64,000 nucleotides of DNA. It comes from Mya arenaria (taxonomy: Eukaryota; Mollusca; Bivalvia; Myida; Myidae). Of this stretch, positions 36,041 to 47,947 are shown piece after piece; the first letter of the stretch is position 1, and each line of letters begins with the position of its first letter. Below the pieces are notes generated by a model. That model saw nothing but the letters and a program-made list of their open reading frames with translations. It was not told where the DNA came from and did not search any database. The stretch lies in assembly GCF_026914265.1 (NCBI RefSeq), contig NC_069134.1, positions 8,859,758 to 8,923,757 on the forward strand, given 5' to 3'. The translations under genes and the position numbers were made by a program.

Positions 36041-37750
36041 GCGCAGATGAAAAACCTAATGCTATCATAGGATGATACATGTAGATGCCCGGGCTATGTC
36101 AAATCAACTTGTTTTGATTTTGATTTATTAGAATGTTTTAATATAGCACATTTTACTTTAATTTACGACTGTAAACTACAGTACTTGCATACATTGTAAA
36201 CATTGATTCGACGTAACACTTAAAATTACTTGTGTGTCTTGGGTTATTGAGGCAGTGGCCTGGAATAGGTATGCCGATTGATGGCAGGTGAAGCAGGTCT
36301 TTTCAACCCAAAGACTTTTCTCCCCCTTCTTAAAATCAATGTACATTGCTGTCTCAATAACATAATCTACGATGCAATTACAATTAGCTAGTCATTAAAA
36401 ATAATAAATGTGATAATATTCATTTTACAAAAAAATAATTTATAAGATAATTTCAGGAGTGCCGATCCAGGATTTGTCGTTAGAGGGGGTGTAACTTATG
36501 GGCGTACAGCGTTTTGACTTGCTCCCCTCCATGTGAATTGAAATTTATATGGTTGAAACTGTTGGCAGGGTGATTTGGTACATCCCCGAGACATTTTTTT
36601 AAATATCTTGTTCAAAATGGTGCATTTTGGATGTGATTCCTTTTTTCCTCCTATATTGATATTAACAATTGACGATTAAGGGAGTTGGGGGTGCAACCTC
36701 CACCCGTATCTCAAAGTTTGAATGTGAATGTGACACTTGAATACATCGCATTATATTTTCTCACTATGTCTCAAATCATGTTCTAACAATATGTTGATGC
36801 CTAGTTGGTTAAAAAAGCTCTGCGAGCTTTTGTTATTTGCAATCCTTAAATAAAACTCATCTTTATATTAGTCAACTTCCCCCTTCAGCATACTAAAATA
36901 ATACTGCAGCTTTGTGGTAAAATATTTTTTCTTTTTGGTAAATATTGTCACGTGGTAACCTCGTGCGTAATTCCGCGCGAACTCCGAGGATATCCGGTGC
37001 TGAGGGAAATCGAAACTGTGTCTTAGTTAAATGTGAGGATTTAAATTGATTTTTTTTTCATTCTTTGTAACATCATTATCTTTCTTAGTCCCTTATTTGC
37101 TACTTTTATATCTTCTTATTTATAAATACCCTTCTTTTGTTTATTAATTAGACCTTTTCATGCACTTCCTATTTCAGCACTAGAATGGTAGCAACCATGA
37201 TAATGATTTTTGAAAGAGAATGAACTCTTGTTTAAGAAATTGCAACAAATAATACATGTCATCGCATGATAGTATTAATTACAAAATGTTTGAAAGAAAT
37301 GGTTGGCTTGGTCTAAGAGATTATCGTAATTTCCTAAATAGAGACATTTCATTTTGGGGTTCCCATTTCAATTCTAAAAATAGAAATCGTACGTCCCAGA
37401 TTATTGATACAGCTCGAATGTATTCAGTAAAATTGCCTCAATATCATCGGTGATCTTCAACTGCTTCTGTATATCACATGAACTAGTCCATATAAAAAGT
37501 AGCCACAATAATGCATGTTTAGGGAACTCTTGAACATTTGGATATTCATCTTGTTCCCTAAACGCCACTAGTCGACTGATTCATACCAATGTAAAATATA
37601 TTCTTCAACTGTAATTCCACCAAACACTTCATTGATAAATACAAACGCAACGTTATACATAAATCATTTTAAGCCAATACCAATCGGCGAGTAGTTCTCA
37701 GACACTAGTAGTTCTCGGACACTCGCGATTTTCGCCTCATTTTTAAAGTT
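36040..37750. other. Intergenic, repeat fragments
   Basis: No gene seen. 36225-36375 is an imperfect foldback (cttgggttattgaggcagtg ... cattgctgtctcaataacat). 36457-36540 (gtgccgatccaggatttgtc gttagagggggtg) resembles, in reverse, 53430-53500, so it is a dispersed repeat end. Confidence 0.5.
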
Positions 37751-37971
37751 ACATATCAAGAATTACGGACACTATGGACCATGGACATTACGGACCAGAT
37801 TTAGGGACATTACGGACCAGATTTAGGGACATTACGGACCATCTTCAGAAACTTACGGACCATGATTTAAACATATTTTTTGTTTTAATTATTCACTCAT
37901 TAGTTTTTAATTTGTTAATAAATACTTGAATATGAGTGCTCAGTATGACGTTATATCTTCCATAAAACTGT

Positions 37972-38150
37972 GAAAAATCGCGTGAAGTTCGAATAGATCA
38001 ATGGTTCAATATAAAATCTTGTGAAATTCCAAAAGGTGTTAAAGACCTATGCATTTATAACAATTATGTGAAAAATAATGAACAAAATTTTAAAGATCGG
38101 CAGTTAAATCAGTTAAAAGCAACAGAAGATATATGTTCCAAACAGCTTAT
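37972..38150 (+). pseudogene. Coding-like stretch inside the outer TIR element
   Basis: An open frame reading REVRIDQWFNIKSCEIPKGV then KDLCIYNNYV and beyond, with biased composition unlike its surroundings. It has no start codon and runs into the 65-bp duplication. It might be a transposase remnant, but no motif is recognised. Confidence 0.3.
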
Positions 38151-38801
38151 TTACCAAAATAAATCGAGCACATATAAGAACATATCAGTGTTTACATGAA
38201 TCCAATACAGTTTATTTACCAAAATAAATCGAGCACATATAAGAACATATCAGTGTTTACATGAATCACGAATAAACAGCACATGTCCCCAAAGCCACCA
38301 TTCATATTTAAACAGGCCCATACAGTCTCCCACATGCTTTGAGCAAACTGCTTGTTGTCAACTCGTTAGCAGAATACTTCGCCCAAAGCTTCATGAGCCG
38401 GCCTCTGTTGCCTTAATTAGTGTTAATTAGTTATAATTGTACCCGTAATTATCGGCGGTATACTATAAAAGAAACAAACATTACACTGACAACCTTTAAT
38501 TGGCAATCATAAAAGTGTGAAAACCCATTGTACTTTCAATTAAATTAGATGAAATGGAAAACAAACAAATATGACGATTCAAAGTTTATTTCAGAAAGCA
38601 ATTGATCACATATGAAAACATTAATATTCACATTTACAATTATAAGATAAACACAAATTTCGTTCATTATTATTCAAATTATTATAATACTTTATTAAAA
38701 ATACATTGATGTTTAACATTGGAATTTCATGGGATTTTTCAGTTACATTAAAGATAATTGTCATACTGAGCACTTATATTCAAGTATTTATTAACAAATT
38801 A

Positions 38802-40153
38802 CCGTAAATGACTGGGTATTAGACACACTTTTTTCCCTCAGATTTTGATGCAAAAAAATGCCTGCGTATAATACCCAGTAACAATTTTTTGAACTTTTTT
38901 TCTGAGGTCAATTTCAAGCCAAGAGTTTGTTTAGATTTATGTAGAAAGGGGTGTTACTCGCGTCATATTGATCGAGTATATACGGGTTAAAACGGCAGTT
39001 GAAGATCGGGATACGGTATATCGTAAGACGTTTATAATTTCAACAAAAATATTTTTCGATTAAAGTTACCGTAATTCACCTAATTTAATTAATAATTTAT
39101 TTTGCGTACCTAATTTTCGGGCACCCAAAGGACATCAATCATAACTTTCATAGTTACCAAGTTTCACAGACGAAGATTATTGATTTTTATCTTTACAATG
39201 CCTGGCTAGATTACCTAACCGTATACACCACTGTGACAATTTAATTAGTTACTACCCATCCTAAACGATTTATTGCCTGTTGAAAAGGAAGTGTGATATA
39301 TTTATTTGAGGATTAAACAAACAACAAGAGCAATCAAGGGATTAAGAAAACATCAACATGGCATGTTTGTAAAACGATCTGCCAATAAGCTTTCAAACTT
39401 GTACCACACTTATAGACTATGTGAAACAATAATCGTACAGTTATACATTAATCCTGCATAGCAATGTCCATGCTCTCCACGAGATCCTCGTGGGTATAAC
39501 TGTAAGTTATGTGACGTCACACAGTGTGACTCATTGATCTGAAGCCGATAGAATGTGTTTATTCAGTTCAGTGCATGTATAAAATGGTGTTTTAATTAAC
39601 TTCAAGAAGGATTTACACTTATAAGCGTAATAAATAAGTTTATGACCATTGATTACTACGGATAAATTAATAAGTGGTAAAAAGCAAACATGAAGAAAAA
39701 AGGCAGGTTAAACAAACATGAAAATAAAATGTAAAAATGATAATTTTCTATGTATTCGGAGAGCGAAAAAAATAATTAATTAATAGTGTCCGAACTCTTG
39801 TGAATTACGGTATTCAATATTATTTTGAAAAATAAATTGAATTAAACAATAATCAAACTTACATATAAAAAAGCAAAGTTGGGCACTGTCAAAATATTTT
39901 TTGCATAACATAACTTTTCATTCTCGACAGTATGGTTGTATGGTTTTAAAGATAACCATCGCCATTTTCACGAAAACATTTTTTTTTGTCACTGTCAACA
40001 AACATGGTGGCTGAAAATGCCGGACGATTTTGACATTTTTTCTATGCGTCTTTTAACCAAAAACATAGATTAAAAGTTTTTTTCTCGGATTTTTCACAGA
40101 TTTTTTTCCCTGCGTCTAATACCCCCTATCGTCTTATACCCAGTCATTTACGG
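38802..40153. mobile_element. Middle TIR element, TA target duplication
   Basis: Ends CCGTAAATGACTGGGTAT and ATACCCAGTCATTTACGG, flanked by TA (38800-38801, 40154-40155). The right arm of the host element, interrupted here, reads continuously once this segment and one TA are removed, matching the host's uninterrupted left arm at 37904-37915. The TA duplication suits a Tc1/mariner-type MITE. It contains the 39069-39810 element; without it the element is about 608 bp. Confidence 0.88.
39069..39810. mobile_element. Inner TIR element (742 bp), TA target duplication
   Basis: Ends CCGTAATTCACCTAA and GAACTCTTGTGAATTACGG, flanked by TA at 39067-39068 and 39811-39812. A second copy in reverse orientation lies at 61999-63608. 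No ORF of note. Its termini resemble those of the element it sits in (both start CCGTAA), so they may be related families. Confidence 0.9.
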
Positions 40154-40304
40154 TAAAAACTAATGAGTGAATAATTAAAAAAAAAAAAATGTTTAAATCA
40201 TGGTCCGTAAGTTTCTGAAGATGGTCCGTAATGTCCCTAAATCTGGTCCGTAATGTCTGGTCCGTAATGACCATGGTCCGTAGTGTCCATGACCCCATAT
40301 CAAG

Positions 40305-41211
40305 CACCTGATTTAAATCAATCCGGTGTTTAAAAAGTTTCAGCAGGTACCAAATCTTTTCATTAGGTAAGGATTATAAGACATAAAATTCCAAAAGTTT
40401 CCACAAAATCGCATTTTACCTACACTAGGAATCACAATTGTAGTGCTCATGCGCACTAAGCACAACTTAAAATACTGGCAACAGATGGGTCAAACGATTT
40501 GTTCGGTAAACTTCCTTTTTTGACGCAGACAACAATCTGCATTTACAAAAATATTCATGTTAAGTGGAGCGTTGACGTTACAAATGTGCTAAAAATAGAT
40601 ACCATTTATTTAATTTTTATGAGCTTCATGTTATATGTATTTATGTACAATTAGATTTTATTGAAAAATAATAAAGATATATATAACCTACTGGTTTGAA
40701 AATTCCACTTTTTAATATATTAAATAAAAACAATCACTTCTGCGAATGTTTCCCGGTTTCGTTGATCATTTAATCAATAAGTCATCAATGTAAAGTTTAT
40801 AGAGAATTAAATTTCCAATCCAGTCATATAAATTTTATTTTGTTATCTAAATTATTTCCGCATGATATTCATAAATAAACAGAAAAATGTCAAATTTGAT
40901 GAAAATCAATTTTTATTTATCAAACATAACACAAAATATTATATAAACAACATATTTTTATAATTCATTTAATGCAACCTGAATTGAAACAAAGATGGAC
41001 AGGATTAAAAAATAATTCACAACAAAGAAGCACGGTATATTTATATATATGAAACAGAAGAAAAAAAAAAAGTTGATCAACAGTCACAGTATGTATAACT
41101 ATCGGTTATTAAACACTACAATGAACAAATAAAGTTATTATTCAACTACTAAATGAGGCCTGCATGTTGTTGTTTACTAAATTTATATCGTTATTGCATG
41201 TCCAGGTATTG
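40305..41211. other. Intergenic, no gene seen
   Basis: AT-rich spacer without recognisable repeats or coding signal on either strand. Confidence 0.5.
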
Positions 41212-41349
41212 TCATTTGGGTTTGATTTTAAAAATCCTCATTTCTTGTATCCTTGTGTGCGTGACGCCGAGGTCCGAATTTGCCATCTCGACGTCTTTCT
41301 CAAACTCATTTTGATCGAAGCCAGAATGTTCCGATTCGTCAGACAAACA
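41212..41349 (-). CDS. Candidate terminal coding exon, unknown protein
   Basis: The minus strand reads a TTATATTTTAG acceptor, then 45 codons in phase 0 (CLSDESEHSGFDQNEFEKDV, then EMANSDLGVTHTR, ending KIKPK) and a stop. Charged, protein-like composition with GC content above the AT-rich surroundings suggests a real exon. No partner exon was identified upstream on the minus strand (41350-44000), and the protein is not recognised. Confidence 0.35.
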   Translation of the reverse strand, partial: CLSDESEHSGFDQNEFEKDVEMANSDLGVTHTRIQEMRIFKIKPK

Positions 41350-44090
41350 CTAAAATATAAATGACATTATTCAGGAATGTTGTTTTAAACTGAAGTTAAC
41401 ATGGGCAGAAATTAGCTCTACATTGCATTCTTGTGTATTCGAAAACACGTGTTTCAACAGCTGATCGATGTTAAATTGGGTCATGTCAAAGTTTAACAAT
41501 AGGGATAGTCATTATTTTATAACACATTTGTACTTACTTTCAGTTTGTAGAAGCAGATGCGCATTTTTATGACCGGATTAGCGAAACAGAAGTGACACAT
41601 ATGTCCCATATAATGATTTATGGCCTTTGTTTATACAAGCCAGATGATTTTTTGTTAATCCAACATGGCCGACATTTTGACACGTTTTCGAACCATGACC
41701 TGTGACGTCAGGCGCGTGATCAATAAAATATAGTTGTATTATTGGTAGTTAATTATAACTTGCAGTATTGTGTAAATTTCCACGAGGAAAACGAGACAGG
41801 AATGCCCACAAACCTGCGCAGTCAACGTTTTACACATCTTTGATACCAGTGACCTTATTTCGCGATTTTCCGAAACTCTTTAAATAGTAACATCGTGTTT
41901 TTTTTAGTGCATTGTATTTATCGATGTTTAAACTTCATGAATATGAATTTATAGCGAATAAACAAGCATCAGGTATGAAAATAAATGCCCCTACATTACG
42001 AATACGTAGGATTACGTATATCTATGAAGCTATGGATAAAACGTTAAGATCCGTATCTATGAAGCTATGGATAGATGAGTAAAATTGCGTATCTGTGAAG
42101 TAAAGGGTTAAAAATTGCTTATGTGCCACTGTAAGGTAAAATTGTGGATTATTTAAAACTACCTTTTTAGGAAATAGCATGAAAAGGAACTAACAGTTTA
42201 CCTTAAAGAATGTGCTATATGTTTACTTTGGCAATCAAAATAAAAAGGGAGACAACCTGCAGGAAACAGTTGACAATTTAAGGTCTTAAATGAAGTACGT
42301 TACACATTAGTTGATAAAACACATTAGTTGATAAAACTGTTTTATGTAAAGACATAACCGTGTCTCGACTTACTATATAACCTCCAAAAATAATGACAGT
42401 TCTACTTTAAGTAGAGAGTCCTGTCTGTGTGTGTATACCACATGATAAATAATGTCATAAACGCTACGTCTGAAAACAAAATTTTGCTTCGAATGAAGAC
42501 TTTGAACAAAGATAACTTTCCTACTTCATCACCATTTTAAATGAATATAGCACAGACTACGCCGCTAACGGAGCCCCGCCTTCGGTCGTTTACCAGTGTT
42601 TGATTGAGAGTTTAGTTTCTTAAAACACTTCGACAAAACTTTTCACAATAAGGCCGTCTGATGGAGCACTGTCAAAACATTATTTTGGAAACCAGTTTGT
42701 CGAAGTGTTTGTTGAAACTAATCACCTTATCAAACTCCGGTAATACAACGAAGGCGGGGCTCCTTGGGTGCCATAGACAGCCCTTTGTTTAATTTAAAAT
42801 GGTGTAGTGATTGAAAAGTTATCTTCGATTCAAGTTTTCATTTTAAGCAAAATGTTGCCTTCTGAAGTAGTATATATGACGTAATTTATCACGTGGTATA
42901 CACACTCTGCCTGTACAAAATTACCTTCTTAGACGTGCTTTAGTACATATACATGAATTTTAAAAAAATCGACGCCTTTTATTCGTTATTTTAATGTGCC
43001 ATAGATCTTCCAGATTTGGGATGAACCTAGGTTCTAAAAATGAACAGAATGAACCAGCAAGCATTTTCGTAAATGAGCCAATTTAACTCGAAAATTGGCT
43101 GTCTGCATTCGGAAAACAATAGCAATACTGTTATTGTCCAAAACAAAGTATCGGGTGAGGTTTGTACGCAAGAGAACGGTATTAAATAGTTGTTTTGAAG
43201 CAAAAAATGCATTAAGTGAGTCGGGAAGCCTAGTAAGAACGTGCATTGTTTTCACAAGATATTTTAATACAGACATTATTTTGATCTAAAACAAGCGTCT
43301 TCGTAAACGAGCAATTGCTCTTCATTCGGTGCACAAGGTCGTTTCTAAAAATTATTGTTGAAACATATAGAAAACAGTGGTAATACTCACCGAATCGAGG
43401 ACGTTTTCCACTCAAAACAATGAACCGGGAAGCATGGACGCACCTGACATTACTGCCCTTGTTTGTTAAGGTTGTCAAAATGTTTGCTGCCTCACAATTT
43501 TCAAAAGGCTTTTCTTAACCTTTTGGAATAGCAAGGGACTTTTTTGTGTATCACTAGTTTGATGTTTTAATACTGTCAAGTTTTTACAATTCACAGTATT
43601 GACAAAAATATTTTGCAAAACCCGCAGACTTACTCAAAACAAACCAAACCATGATTGGTATTGGACAGCCATATGCGGTAGTTCGCCCATTTAAGTGAGT
43701 ATTTAAGCACTGGCCATTTATTTTTTCATATTCTTAAAATGCTTTGTTATTCAGCCTTGCAAGCTGCGTAACGCCTTCAAGAAATTTCCTCATTAGTCTA
43801 CATGGGCGCGGCCATATTGGATTTTTCTGATGCGTGATTAGCTATCGCAATTATCTTATTTCCTGGCGCCCAGTACCCTTCTGCAAGAGGTTTTCTCGGT
43901 GACCAGGAGCATATTATTCAAACCTCTTTTGAATTTCAGTCGCCCAGAACGGAAATAGGTCACCATTGGCGAGTGGGCGAAATGGAGTTAATGTTTTTAG
44001 TTGTATGAAGAACATGAAAAGGATCTATTTGATATAGTACCCAATGTATAGTTTGTATTTGTAAGTATGAGGAATAACGTTTTGTTATTA
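41350..44090. other. Spacer with one TIR element
   Basis: No gene seen apart from the TIR element at about 42421-42912. ORFs around 43027-43478 have no recognisable features. Confidence 0.45.
42421..42912. mobile_element. TIR element sharing its core with the 59-bp minisatellite
   Basis: The left arm (gtgtgtataccacatgataa ataatgtcataa, 42427-42458) is complementary to the right arm (tatgacgtaatttatcacgt ggtatacacactc, 42876-42908). Inside, a single reverse copy of the 22.4-kb minisatellite core lies at 42556-42583 and a direct one near 42750-42770. A related arm (gtgtgtataccatgtaataa attgcgtcataa) also occurs near 60310-60342. Confidence 0.65.
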
Positions 44091-44134
44091 TTATGCCCCC
44101 CTTCGAAGAACATTGGTCATTGGACCAAAGGTCA

Positions 44135-44149
44135 AGGTCACAGTGACCT
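44135..44149. promoter_or_regulatory. Perfect nuclear-receptor inverted repeat (ERE-type) in element C1
   Basis: AGGTCACAGTGACCT, identical to the consensus oestrogen response element (AGGTCAnnnTGACCT), with a further AGGTCA directly upstream (aaaggtcaaggtca). The sequence match is exact; any regulatory use is inferred. Confidence 0.4.
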
Positions 44150-44806
44150 TTAATGATAAAAGTTTCTCCGAGTGATAACTCGACAATGCACCCATGGTGC
44201 TCAAACTTGACTTGAAGGTTGGGCCTGACCAGTAGATGACCCCTATTGAATTTTGGGGTCAAGGTCATATTGACCTTGAAGGCAAACTCGACCTATGGTC
44301 ATAAAACTTGACATGATGATTGGGCCTGACCAGTAGATGACCCCTATTGACATTGAGGGTCATTGGGCCAAAGGTCAAGGTCCCAGTAACCTTTTAACGC
44401 CAAAAGTTAACAATTCTTCTCTTAGTGATATCTCAACAATGTGTGGACCTATGGTCATCAAAGTTGGGCCTGACCGGTAGATGACAAATAGGGGTCATCA
44501 GCTCAAAGTTCACAGTGACCTTGAATGCGAAAATGTTGTTCGAGTGATAACTCGACAATGCCTGTACCCATGGCTGTCAAACTTGACTTGGGTTTGCGCC
44601 TGACCTGTAGATGACCACTTATGATTTTAGGGGTCATCGCGTCAAATATCAAAGTCACAGTGACCTTGAACGAAAATAGCTTGTCTGTGTGATAGGTTGA
44701 CAATGCCTGCACCCATGGCGTTCAAACTTGATATTTAGGTTTTTTGTGACTAGCTGATAACTCCTATGGATTTTGATGTTATAGAGTCAATGGACATGGT
44801 CATAAC

Positions 44807-46128
44807 CAGGGCTCATCCTACACAGAAATTTTAGGGAGAAGTGAGATCGGGGGAGTGGGTTGCCCCCTCCCTCAAGTCTGAAAATTTTGAGATTTTAAAT
44901 GTCAAATGGTGGGTTCTGGTGTGTCCTGGACAACTTTTCTATGCATTCAAATAGGTGTTGTTCTTGTTTTAAAATGGTCATACTGGTTGTTTTTAGTTGG
45001 TATTAATTTGTTGTAATTATCTTTAAAAACATTAAACAATGCAAGTTTCAAACATTTTATTTCATGCAAACCTATCATGCACACATAAATATATCAGAAT
45101 TAAATACTGCATAAATGAATCAAATAAGCTAATACAAACAGAACTAGCTTATATCAAACAACATGACACCAATTGTAAAAACGAAACAAAACTAGTCAAT
45201 ATATCATCACTGAAACTACTCCTTGGGGAGCTCCCACTTGGCCAGGTTGTAGGCAGTCTTATGGAGCTTGACCCCAAGCTTGTCATCCTTGGGACAGTTT
45301 GGCCCGAGTACAATTTTCCTAATGGGCTCCTCGGACCGCAAAACTGTGTTCTCTAAGGTGGCCTTGTGCTGATTGGCTGAAAATACACAAAATATTTCAT
45401 ATAAAAAGTTTGTACCAACTGAAATTATTTTGATAATTTTCTTTTTGAATGATTTCTTATTTGGACTGTCGATCATGTCATCACTTTCAACATCGCCAGC
45501 ATTACGTTTCAGGTCTGCGGAATCCCGTAGAAGCCACGTAGAAAGCATGATGATTATTGAACAGAAGGCAAAATATCTCATATATATAATATTGATGTTA
45601 ACCGATCGAAGAATAAATAATAATGAAAGCATTTCTGAAATAAAATCAACAAACCTGGAATTGTGATTCGCACTTGCCCTTCTTCTCGCTAACTTCGCGG
45701 TAATCACACCCAGTTAAGTTCATTTGTCATCAGTGCACATCGTTTGAACCGTTATTGTCATCAAGTATAAATCCTATTTAGCACTAATTGACATTTACAA
45801 ACAACGGCAAGCGTAAATATGAATCCCTTACAATTTTATTACATCGATGACGTAGTTCATGTACACAAATTCAATGGTGCAAACACGTGCCTCGATTGAA
45901 TAAAACAAGCGTTCTCATTGGCCGAAGTTTGTCAATCGCACTGACAGACGGGAGGCGGAGTCGCTCTGTTATGACAAGCGGTAGTTTTAAACGATTTCGG
46001 GTGTATTTGAGAGCGATATCGTTTATTCATCTCTGAAAAAGTCGGCGAAGTTGACTTCGCTTTGATCTCTGAAAATAGCGACGTCGCCGCGGGCAGGGCG
46101 CCTAAGTCGCCTGGTAGGATGAGCCCTG
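44807..46128 (-). mobile_element. CAGGGCTCATCC TIR element with ATAAC flanks
   Basis: Ends CAGGGCTCATCCTAC and GTAGGATGAGCCCTG (15-bp perfect TIR). The flanks are ATAAC (44802-44806 and 46129-46133), a 5-bp repeat. CAGGG termini recall hAT-like elements, but those make 8-bp duplications. The minus strand carries an ORF (45707-45216) with a plausible internal splice (acceptor before NQHKATLENTVLRSEEPIRK) and a C-terminus KLHKTAYNLAKWELPKE. The protein is not recognised; it may be a captured or degenerate transposase segment. Confidence 0.7.
45216..45707 (-). CDS. ORF inside the CAGGGC TIR element, unknown function
   Basis: 163 codons open. Two parts look protein-like: LKRNAGDVESDDMIDSPNKK in the middle and NQHKATLENTVLRSEEPIRK to the C-terminal KWELPKE. 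The hydrophobic sequence between them looks like intron (an acceptor-like TTTTCAG near 45378). Function not recognised; it may be two exons of an element-borne gene. Confidence 0.35.
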   Translation of the reverse strand: MITAKLARRRASANHNSRFVDFISEMLSLLFILRSVNINIIYMRYFAFCSIIIMLSTWLLRDSADLKRNAGDVESDDMIDSPNKKSFKKKIIKIISVGTNFLYEIFCVFSANQHKATLENTVLRSEEPIRKIVLGPNCPKDDKLGVKLHKTAYNLAKWELPKE

Positions 46129-46499
46129 ATAACACACTCTTATCCTCACTCTTTGAATGGTCATAATCTTAAAACTGCCTCAAAAGCATCCAATGTCGGT
46201 GACAAATCAGCTGTCATTTCGGTCCTTGCAAATTTCATTCAATTGTCAATATAGTCTTGACAACATGGCGCTCGGTGGGGGGGGGGGATAATGTTTGACA
46301 AACATCTCTTGTTGAATTACTTTACCAGTGTATCGCAGGGCTCAGGAAAGGGTTCAAAATTTGCTTAAAAAAAGCATAAGAAATGATAAAGCAAAAGGTT
46401 CAAGAAATCTTGAAAATGTTAAGGCCCCCCAAAAAAAATGTCTTGTTTCTGGTCACATGCCTAAAAAAAAACAGGGTCGGTAGGTAGGTGTTTTTTTTT

Positions 46500-47559
46500 A
46501 TGCCCCCTTTTGAAAAAAGTGGGGTATATTGTTTTGCACATGTCGGTCGGTCTGTCTGTCTGTCTGTCTGTCTGTCGGTCGGTCGGAATACCAAATGGTT
46601 TCCGATCAATAACTTGAGAACGCTTTGACCGAGGGACCTCATACTTGGTATGTGTATTGGTCATCACCAGCAGATGAACCCTATTGATTTTGAGGTCAGT
46701 GGGTCAAAGGTCAAGGTCAGTGTGACCTTTACATGAAAAACGGTTTCCGATCAATAACTTGAGAACGCTTTGACCGAGGGACCTCATACTTGGTATGTGT
46801 ATTGGTCATCACCAGCAGATGAACCCTATTGATTTTGAGGTCAGTGGGTCAAAGGTCAAGGTCAGTGTGACCTTTACATGAAAAACCGTTTCCGATCAAT
46901 AACTTGAGAACGCTTTGACCCAGGGACCTCATACTAGGTAGGTGTATTGGTCATGACCAGCAGATGAACCCTATTGATTTTGAGGTCAGTGGGTCAAAGG
47001 TCAAGGTCAGTGTGACCTTAACATGAAAAACGGTTTCCGATCAATAACTTGAGAACGCTTTGACCGAGGGACCTCATACTTGGTATGTGTATTGGTCATC
47101 ACCAGCAGATGAACCCTATTGATTTTGAGGTCAGTGGGTCAAAGGTCAAGGTCAGTGTGACCTTTACATGAAAAACGGTTTCCGATCAATAACTTGAGAA
47201 CGCTTTGACCCAGGGACCTCATACTAAGTAGGTGTATTGGTCATGACCAGCAGATGAACCCTATTGATTTTGAGGTCAGTGGGTCAAAGGTCAAGGTCAG
47301 TGTGACCTTAACATGAAAAACGGTTTCCGATCAATAACTTGAGAACGCTTTGACCCAGGGACCTCATACTAGGTAGGCTTATTGGTCATGACCAGCAGAT
47401 GAACCCTATTGATTTTGAGGTCAGTGGGTCAAAGGTCAAGGTCAGTGTGACTGTAAGCTGAAAAAAGGTTTTCTGATTGTCCATATTTTATTTAAGTGTC
47501 CAAATCCTACTAACAATTTGGCTCCCAAGGGGGCATAAATGTTTCACTAACATCTCTTG
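46500..47559 (+). mobile_element. Pearl/Helentron-like element B1 (six 145-bp units)
   Basis: 5' hairpin end ATGCCCCCTTTTG...GTGGGGTAT, then a (TCGG/TCTG)n microsatellite (46543-46586), six head-to-tail 145-bp units starting at 46597, 46742, 46887, 47032, 47177 and 47322, a subterminal inverted GGGGGCAT, and a 3' end aTGTTTCACTAACATCTCTTG before a T-run. Each unit carries direct and inverted AGGTCA sites. No protein-coding capacity. Confidence 0.85.
46684..46728. promoter_or_regulatory. AGGTCA cluster in each 145-bp unit (first instance)
   Basis: Reads gaggtcagtgggtcaaaggt then caaggtcagtgtgacctt. It contains GGGTCAAAGGTCA (a direct repeat with 1-bp spacing, the RXR/PPAR/HNF4 type), TCAAGGTCA (the monomer type of ERR/SF-1) and AGGTCAGTGTGACCT (46714-46728, a perfect IR3). 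Repeated at 145-bp steps through 47313; the last unit has lost the inverted half-site. Binding is inferred only. Confidence 0.4.
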
Positions 47560-47947
47560 TTTTTTTTTTTTTTTTTATTCAAACCTTTGGAATGAAATAG
47601 TATAGCGTTTGAAAAATGATGAAATATTGTCTGCCAATACAACATCATCAAATATGGCTTAAAGGAAACTGGACACAAGTTTATAACCATATTTATGTAT
47701 TTATTAGTTTAACAGAACAACAACAGCACTATTACATGACAAGAAGCAACAAGTCCAAGACTAGAATTTGAAATAATCTCAAGAAACAATTGTCATTCTT
47801 TGTCAGAAAACAAATATAAACATGGATGGAAGAAACCGTAATACTGGGTATTTAAACATCACAGAGACAAAATATCATTTTATTAGATTCAGTGATTTAT
47901 GCAATGCATAAAACTATGTCTGTGATAACCTTTAGCTGTATATTTTT

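Larger units (their letters stand above)
37761..40295. mobile_element. Outer TIR element with long inverted repeats and 9-bp flanking repeat (Mutator-like?)
   Basis: The left arm (37767-37950, ggacactatggaccatggac..., including three 'attacggaccagatttaggg'-type units) is complementary to a right arm split in two by an insertion: 38759-38800 and 40156-40288. The flanks carry CATATCAAG at 37752-37760 and 40296-40304, a 9-bp target-site duplication. Arms of about 185 bp with a 9-bp duplication fit Mutator-like elements. The interior has a coding-like stretch (37975-38150) and a 65-bp tandem duplication (38151-38280). It hosts the 38802-40153 element. Confidence 0.8.
44093..46311 (+). mobile_element. 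Pearl/Helentron-like element C1, interrupted
   Basis: Starts ATGCCCCCCTTCGAAG and ends with a hairpin ATGTTTGACAAACAT followed by CTCTTG (46311). Between are core units of about 150 bp with 'gataactcgacaatg', 'gggcctgaccagtagatgac' and 'aaggtcaaggtcacagtgac'. The 3' half matches the short copy at 56279-56556. It is split by the 44807-46128 element. Confidence 0.75.
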
